From Thetidibacter halocola (GTDB lineage Bacteria > Pseudomonadota > Alphaproteobacteria > Rhodobacterales > Rhodobacteraceae), in contig NZ_JAGTUU010000003.1 of assembly GCF_018224955.1 (NCBI RefSeq), positions 124,001-188,000 of the forward strand: a stretch of DNA of 64,000 nt. The letters run 5' to 3'. Both the position numbers and the translations under genes were made by a program. This document shows, in pieces, positions 59,656 through 64,000 of this stretch. The notes beneath the pieces were generated by a model, which did not search any database, had not been told where the DNA came from, and worked only from the letters and a program-made list of their open reading frames with translations. Numbering within the stretch: position 1 is the first letter of the stretch; each line of letters begins with the position of its first letter.

Positions 59656-60401
59656 TGCGGCTGGATCACATGACATGGCCCGAGGCCGAGGCGCATGTGG
59701 CGGGCGGCGGCGGCGTCATCCTGCCCGTCGGCTCGACCGAACAGCACGGGCCTATGGGGCTGATCGGCACCGATGCCTTCTGCGCCCGCGTGATCGCCGA
59801 AGCCGCGGCGCCCCTTTGCGGTGCGGTGGTAGCGCCGACCCTCGCGCTGACGCCCGCACCCTTCAACATGGGCTTTCCCGGCACGCTCTCGATCTCGGAG
59901 GCGACCTTTGCCGCGCTGGCGGGCGAGGTGGTCGACGGGTTGCTGCACCACGGGTTCGCGGGGGTCTACGTGCTAAACGCGCATGGCGCGAACCTGTCGC
60001 CGCTGCGCGCCATACTGGAGACCCGCGCCGCAGCCCCCCTGCGCCTGAAAAGCTGGTGGGAGTTCGAGCCGGTCAACGCCCTGCGCTGCGACTGGTATGG
60101 CGACTGGGAGGGGATGCATGCCACGCCGTCCGAGGTGGCGATCACCATGGCGGCGATCCGGCAGCTGCCGGTGCCCGAGGCGGCGCAGACCCCGCCACGC
60201 AAGCTGTCGGCCGACTACATCCGCGCCCATTCGGGCGACCGCCACGGCCCGCCCGACGCACATCGCCGCGATTTCCCCGACGGGCGCGTGGGATCGCATT
60301 CCGCGCTGGCGACGCCGGAACAGGGGCGCGTCCTGATCGACACCGCCGCGCGGGCGGTGGCGCGCGACTACGCGGATTTCCTCGGTCAGATCAGGACCTG
60401 A
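59655..60401 (+). CDS. Creatininase-family amidohydrolase
   Basis: A 248-aa protein with creatininase-family metal and active-site segments: LPVGSTEQHGPMGLIGTDAF, FNMGFPGTLSI, NAHGANLSPLRA and WEGMHATPSEVAITM. Family members open creatinine to creatine or hydrolyse related cyclic amides, and some cleave peptides (MftE). Sarcosine oxidase genes 1.3 kb away make creatinine-type chemistry plausible, but no creatinase is seen here. Its 3' end overlaps the Rieske gene by 16 bp on the opposite strand. Confidence 0.87.
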   Translation: MRLDHMTWPEAEAHVAGGGGVILPVGSTEQHGPMGLIGTDAFCARVIAEAAAPLCGAVVAPTLALTPAPFNMGFPGTLSISEATFAALAGEVVDGLLHHGFAGVYVLNAHGANLSPLRAILETRAAAPLRLKSWWEFEPVNALRCDWYGDWEGMHATPSEVAITMAAIRQLPVPEAAQTPPRKLSADYIRAHSGDRHGPPDAHRRDFPDGRVGSHSALATPEQGRVLIDTAARAVARDYADFLGQIRT

Positions 60402-60703
60402 ACCATCCCGTCCTGCACCCGCGCCTCGATCATCCGCAGGGCCACGCGGGCGGGCGCGGCCACTGCCTGGCCCGTGCGGGCGTCGAACAGGCCCTGGTGC
60501 AGCGGGCATTCGATGCGCCGCCCGTCGAAATAGCCGTCGCAGAGGTTCGCGGCGCCATGCGTGCAGCGCGCGTAAGAAACGGTGACGCCCTCCAGCGTGT
60601 CGTAGACTGCCAGTTCCCGATGCCCCAGCGTGACCGGCGTCACGTCGCCCGACTCCAGCGCGGAAACCGCGATCAGGTCCGTCCAGACCTTGTCCCGGCT
60701 CAT
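60386..60703 (-). CDS. Rieske [2Fe-2S] ferredoxin
   Basis: A 105-aa small Rieske protein with cluster ligands C47/H49 (CTHG) and C66/H69 (CPLHQG) and no signal or membrane segment, as in electron-transfer ferredoxins of oxygenases. Its ATG overlaps the stop of the desaturase-like gene by 4 bp (60700-60703), so it is probably the dedicated electron donor for that membrane di-iron enzyme. A reductase gene is not visible nearby. Confidence 0.92.
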   Translation of the reverse strand: MSRDKVWTDLIAVSALESGDVTPVTLGHRELAVYDTLEGVTVSYARCTHGAANLCDGYFDGRRIECPLHQGLFDARTGQAVAAPARVALRMIEARVQDGMVQVLI

Positions 60704-61653
60704 GCCCGGCGCCCCTCCGATCCGCCTCCGAACAGGTGGCGCAGGATCTCGCGATGGGCGCCGAGATAGCCCTCTTCCTCGACATGGACGTACCCTTTCA
60801 GCTTGTCATGCAGCCGGGGCAGGGCGTGGTAGGGCACCGACGAGGCATAGTGATGCTCGGCGTGGTAATTCATGTTCCAGCACAGGAAGCGCATCGGCGC
60901 GCTGACCATGTTCGATCGCGTGTTTTCCTTCATGTCGCGGATCGCCGGGCGGCCCACATGTTCCGTCATGCGGATGAAGCGCATCACCGGTTCGCCCAAA
61001 AACAGAGGGATCAGCCAGAACCACAGTGGCGCCCACCAGTCGAAGACCACGCAGGCCAGCAGGATCGACGCGTAGAAGGCCAGCATCAGCCGCGCTTCGA
61101 GGAAGATCGTGTGATGCTCTTCCTTCGGGATGAAGCCGCGTTCGACCTCGGTCAGGCGGCCTGCGGCATGGCGGCCGAGCTCCTGGAACTTGGCCCGCCA
61201 GTAGGGCACCGAGGAGATGTACCACAGGTATTCGCCCAGCGTTTTCGGCATCGGGATCTGTTCCGGGTCTTCGCCGGTCAGCTGGGTATAGGTGTGGTGG
61301 TCGCAATGTTCATAGCGGAAGAAGCGGTTGGGCAGGATGATGACCAACCCGCAAATGTAGCCGACCAGGTCGTTCAGCCAGCGGGTGCGGAACACCGTGT
61401 AATGCACGCATTCATGCTGGATCGAGAAGAAGTGCACCACCACGATCCCGTGCACGAACATCGCGGGCCAGACCCAGAGCGTGCCGAGGCTCGCCCAGAC
61501 CAGCGTGCCCGTCGCGCCCAGCAGCATCAGCCACAGCGCAAGGTGAATCAGCGCGGGCCGGTCCGACCGGCGCATCAGCGCCTTCAACTCGGCGCGCGTC
61601 AGGACGCCGTCGTTCAGCGCCTGCGTGATCGGGGTCAGCACGGGTTCGGTCAT
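60700..61653 (-). CDS. Fatty-acid-desaturase-superfamily membrane di-iron oxygenase
   Basis: A 317-aa integral membrane protein with the three histidine boxes of the desaturase/hydroxylase superfamily: HECVH (80-84), HCDHH (116-120) and NYHAEHH (C-terminal third), and about four hydrophobic segments. I choose the ATG at 61653; an earlier in-frame start would overlap the soxB promoter. Coupling with a Rieske ferredoxin and divergence from sarcosine oxidase soxB hint at hydroxylation or N-demethylation of a small methylated amine rather than lipid desaturation. This is inference. Confidence 0.88.
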   Translation of the reverse strand: MTEPVLTPITQALNDGVLTRAELKALMRRSDRPALIHLALWLMLLGATGTLVWASLGTLWVWPAMFVHGIVVVHFFSIQHECVHYTVFRTRWLNDLVGYICGLVIILPNRFFRYEHCDHHTYTQLTGEDPEQIPMPKTLGEYLWYISSVPYWRAKFQELGRHAAGRLTEVERGFIPKEEHHTIFLEARLMLAFYASILLACVVFDWWAPLWFWLIPLFLGEPVMRFIRMTEHVGRPAIRDMKENTRSNMVSAPMRFLCWNMNYHAEHHYASSVPYHALPRLHDKLKGYVHVEEEGYLGAHREILRHLFGGGSEGRRA

Positions 61654-61714
61654 CGGGCCTCCTTGTCGCGTGGGAGCACAATCAAGCGTTGCACGGGCGT
61701 GACTAAAGGTAAAT

Positions 61715-62977
61715 ATGGTTAGCGTCATGCAACGCTATTCCGCCCTCTCGCTGCTGCGCCACGCGCTGAACGGCCACCGAAACTGGCAGGCGGCCTGGCG
61801 CAGCCCACCTTTGCGCGACCGGTACAGCGCGATCATCGTGGGCGCGGGCGGGCATGGCCTCGCGGCGGCCTATTACCTGGCGAAGGAACACGGCATCACC
61901 GATGTCGCCGTGCTGGAGGCGGGGTGGCTGGGCGGCGGCAACGTGGCGCGCAACACGGTCACCGTGCGGTCGAACTACATGCGCGACGAATCGATCCCGT
62001 TCTACGTGCGGTCGGTGGACCTCTACGACGGGCTGACCCGCGACCTGAACTTCAACCTGATGCAGTCGAAACGGACGATGATCGACGTGCTCCAGACCTG
62101 GGGTATGGTGCGCGACCGGCGCAGGCGGCGGCTGATCATGGACATCTACGGCTCGACATACCAGGACATATCGGTGGACGAGCTGCGCCGCCGCGTGCCC
62201 TTGCTGACGGGCGGCGGGCCGGACAGCCGCCTGCCGATCCTGGGGGCCGCCGTGCACACGGATGCCTCGGTCAACCGGCACGACGCGGTTGCCTGGGGCT
62301 ATGCCCGGGCGGCGGATGCGCTGGGGGTCGAGATCCACCAGAAGACGCCGGTGACGCAGCTCTTGCGCGGCCCGGATGGCGCCATTTCGGGCGTCGAGAC
62401 GCCGCGCGGCACGGTGCGTGCGCCCATCGTGGCGCTGGCGGTCTCGGGCCACACCACGACGCTGACCGAAACCGTGGGCCTGCGCCTGCCGCTGCGCACG
62501 ATCAACCTGACGGCCTTCGTCTCGGAGCCGGTGAAACCGGCGCTGGACGTGATCGTGAACTGCCCCGACCTGGGCGTCTACCTGTCGCAATCCGACAAGG
62601 GAGAGATGGTGATCGGCGGAGCGCCCGACCTCGGCCAGTCCTTCCGCCGCGACATCAAGCAGGGGGTTTTCGAGCACACCGTCGCCATGCTGCTGGAGCT
62701 GTTCCCCGCCTTCCGCCGGCTGAAGCTGCTGCGGCAATGGGGCGGACACCTGGACATGGCGCATGACGCGTCGCCCATCGTCTCGAAAACCGACATTCCC
62801 GGCCTGATCGTCAGCGCCGGCTGGTGGGGGGGATACAAGGCGATCCCGGCAGGGGGCGCGGGCCTTGCACACCTGATCGCCACGGGGCGGCCCGACCCGC
62901 TGACAGCGCCCTTCGGCCTGAACCGCTTTCGCCATCTCGACTACGTGGTCGAGACCGGCACGACTACGGCGCGCTAG
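61715..62977 (+). CDS. soxB: Heterotetrameric sarcosine oxidase beta subunit
   Basis: A 420-aa FAD enzyme subunit of the DAO family. The dinucleotide site is YSAIIVGAGGHGLAAAYYLAKEHG (about residues 37-60); RNTVTVRSNYMRDESIPFY covers the covalent-flavin region typical of SoxB; the C-terminal GWWGGYKAIPAGGAGLAHLIATG is diagnostic. The complex demethylates sarcosine to glycine, with the methyl passed to tetrahydrofolate. The ATG at 61715 has AAAGG close upstream; an in-frame ATG at 61727 is an alternative. Four bases separate it from soxD. Confidence 0.95.
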   Translation: MVSVMQRYSALSLLRHALNGHRNWQAAWRSPPLRDRYSAIIVGAGGHGLAAAYYLAKEHGITDVAVLEAGWLGGGNVARNTVTVRSNYMRDESIPFYVRSVDLYDGLTRDLNFNLMQSKRTMIDVLQTWGMVRDRRRRRLIMDIYGSTYQDISVDELRRRVPLLTGGGPDSRLPILGAAVHTDASVNRHDAVAWGYARAADALGVEIHQKTPVTQLLRGPDGAISGVETPRGTVRAPIVALAVSGHTTTLTETVGLRLPLRTINLTAFVSEPVKPALDVIVNCPDLGVYLSQSDKGEMVIGGAPDLGQSFRRDIKQGVFEHTVAMLLELFPAFRRLKLLRQWGGHLDMAHDASPIVSKTDIPGLIVSAGWWGGYKAIPAGGAGLAHLIATGRPDPLTAPFGLNRFRHLDYVVETGTTTAR

Positions 62978-62981
62978 AGCG

Positions 62982-63236
62982 ATGCTGCTGATCGACTGCC
63001 CCTTCTGCGGCAAGCGCACCGAAAGCGAGTTCGCCTATGGCGGCCCGGCGCTGGCGCCGCGCCCGGATCCGGCGGCGCTGACGGATGCCGAGTGGGTCGA
63101 CTGGCTGACCGTGCCGCCGAACCCGCTGGGCTGGGTCGAGGAACGCTGGTGGCATGCGCGCGGCTGCGGCGCCTGGCTGACCTTGCGGCGCCATACCGTG
63201 ACGCACGAGATCGCCGAGGTCCGCCATGGCCGGTGA
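62982..63236 (+). CDS. soxD: Sarcosine oxidase delta subunit
   Basis: An 84-aa zinc-binding subunit: MLLIDCPFCGKRTESEFAYGG with the CxxC pair (C6, C9), the C-terminal region HARGCGAWLTLRRHTVTHEI giving the other ligands. Length and sequence match SoxD of tetrameric sarcosine oxidases. Its stop overlaps the soxA start by 11 bp. Confidence 0.95.
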   Translation: MLLIDCPFCGKRTESEFAYGGPALAPRPDPAALTDAEWVDWLTVPPNPLGWVEERWWHARGCGAWLTLRRHTVTHEIAEVRHGR

Positions 63237-64000
63237 CCGCCTGCCCTCCCGGGGCCGGATCGACCGGTCGCGCCCCTTGCGCTTTCGCTTCGACGGGCGG
63301 GACTACACCGGGTTTCACGGCGACACCCTGGCCTCGGCGCTGCTGGCCAATGGCGTGAGGATCACCGCGCGCAGCTTCAAGTATCACCGGGCACGGGGGA
63401 TCATCGGCGCCGGGGTCGAGGAGCCCGCGACTTTGGTGGAACTCGAAGGCGACGCGGCCTCGGGCAACCGGATCGCCACCACCGTGCCGCTGGTCGAAGG
63501 GCTGTCGGCGCGGGCCGTTCACGCCTGGCCCTCGGCGCGGTTCGACCTCGGCGCGGTGAACCAGCTGATCGCGCGGCTGATCCCGGCGGGGTTCTACTAC
63601 AAGACCTTCAAATGGCCCGACTGGCACCTGTTCGAGCCCGCGATCCGGCGCGCGGCAGGGCTTGGCGCGGTGCCGCCTGCCTTCGACGACAGTTACGAGA
63701 CGCGGCACGCCCATGCCGACCTCCTGATCGCGGGCGCCGGTCCCGCCGGCCTGATGGCGGCGCTGGTGGCGGGGCGCGCGGGCGCGCGGGTGCTGCTGAT
63801 GGACGAGGGGATCGAGGCAGGCGGATCGCTGCTGGCACACAAGGCGGCGATCGGCGGACGGGACGCGCTGGACTGGGTGGCCGGGGCCGTGGCCGAACTG
63901 GCCGCCATGCCCAATGTCACCCACCTGCAGGACGCGACCGCCTGGGCCTATCGCGAACACAACCTTCTGATGGTGCACGAACGCGCGCCCCGGGCAGACG
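63226..64000 (+). CDS. soxA: Sarcosine oxidase alpha subunit, 5' part (cut by window end)
   Basis: The open frame from the ATG at 63226 runs off the window end with 258 codons. It begins with the SoxA ferredoxin-like N-terminal domain (LRFRFDGRDYTGFHGDTLASALLANGVRITARSFKYHRARGI, about residues 18-60), then a nucleotide-binding fold (ADLLIAGAGPAGLMAALVAGRAGARVLLMDEG, about 165-196). The order soxB-soxD-soxA is canonical; soxG is expected beyond the window. Confidence 0.95.
   Translation, partial: MAGDRLPSRGRIDRSRPLRFRFDGRDYTGFHGDTLASALLANGVRITARSFKYHRARGIIGAGVEEPATLVELEGDAASGNRIATTVPLVEGLSARAVHAWPSARFDLGAVNQLIARLIPAGFYYKTFKWPDWHLFEPAIRRAAGLGAVPPAFDDSYETRHAHADLLIAGAGPAGLMAALVAGRAGARVLLMDEGIEAGGSLLAHKAAIGGRDALDWVAGAVAELAAMPNVTHLQDATAWAYREHNLLMVHERAPRAD

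Overview
The window is GC-rich, densely packed DNA with many ATGA/TGATG gene overlaps. A red-type RuBisCO operon, several periplasmic-binding-protein and TRAP transporters, a complete hut pathway ending in HutF and HutG, and a sarcosine oxidase cluster together suggest a metabolically versatile alphaproteobacterium, most likely of the Rhodobacterales (Rhodobacteraceae/Roseobacteraceae). That placement is an inference from gene content. No rRNA, tRNA, phage, insertion sequence or CRISPR array was recognised.

Layout. 1-8.8 kb (minus strand): Calvin-cycle operon in the order cbbF-cbbP-cbbT-gap-pgk-fba-cbbL-cbbS, with cbbS cut by the window edge and cbbR divergent at 8.9 kb. 9.8-14 kb: ugpBAEC glycerol-3-phosphate type ABC importer (minus). 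14.2-18.7 kb: livKHMGF type ABC importer (plus). 18.7-22.5 kb: SbcC/SbcD-like pair (minus). 22.7-27.2 kb: a guanidine-I (ykkC) riboswitch followed by an ABC importer, a ureohydrolase-family guanidinase candidate and a very His-rich small protein. 27.5-31.5 kb: dabA/dabB inorganic carbon accumulation complex (minus) with a divergent LysR regulator. 32.4-37.5 kb: carboxymuconolactone-decarboxylase-like protein, FMN/Fe-S glutamate-synthase-like protein and two class III aminotransferases. 37.6-42.6 kb: XRE-cupin regulator, TAXI-TRAP transporter and UspA protein. 42.7-48.9 kb: nitrilase-family amidase, an unusually long Orn/Lys/Arg-type decarboxylase, an ATP-grasp ligase and a C45-type Ntn acyltransferase. 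49-59 kb: hutC, hutIHGU, hutF and a polar amino acid ABC transporter. 59-64 kb: GST, creatininase-family hydrolase, Rieske ferredoxin, desaturase-like membrane protein and soxB-soxD-soxA (soxA cut).

How it works together. The cbb operon (CO2 fixation) and DAB complex (inorganic carbon uptake) form an autotrophy theme. The rest largely supplies nitrogen and carbon from small organic nitrogen compounds: guanidine to urea and ammonia, histidine to glutamate, creatinine/sarcosine-type N-methyl compounds, amino donors for the transaminases, and glycerol-3-phosphate.

Most notable points. (1) A riboswitch strongly predicts that genes which would usually be labelled nitrate/taurine transporter and agmatinase are a guanidine import and hydrolysis operon, ending in an apparently unrecognised histidine-rich candidate nickel-handling protein. 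(2) A roughly 155-bp repeat with inverted ends occurs in both of the spacious convergent intergenic regions and nowhere else that I saw. (3) The amidase/decarboxylase/ATP-grasp/Ntn-acyltransferase set looks like an uncharacterised amine-conjugate pathway.
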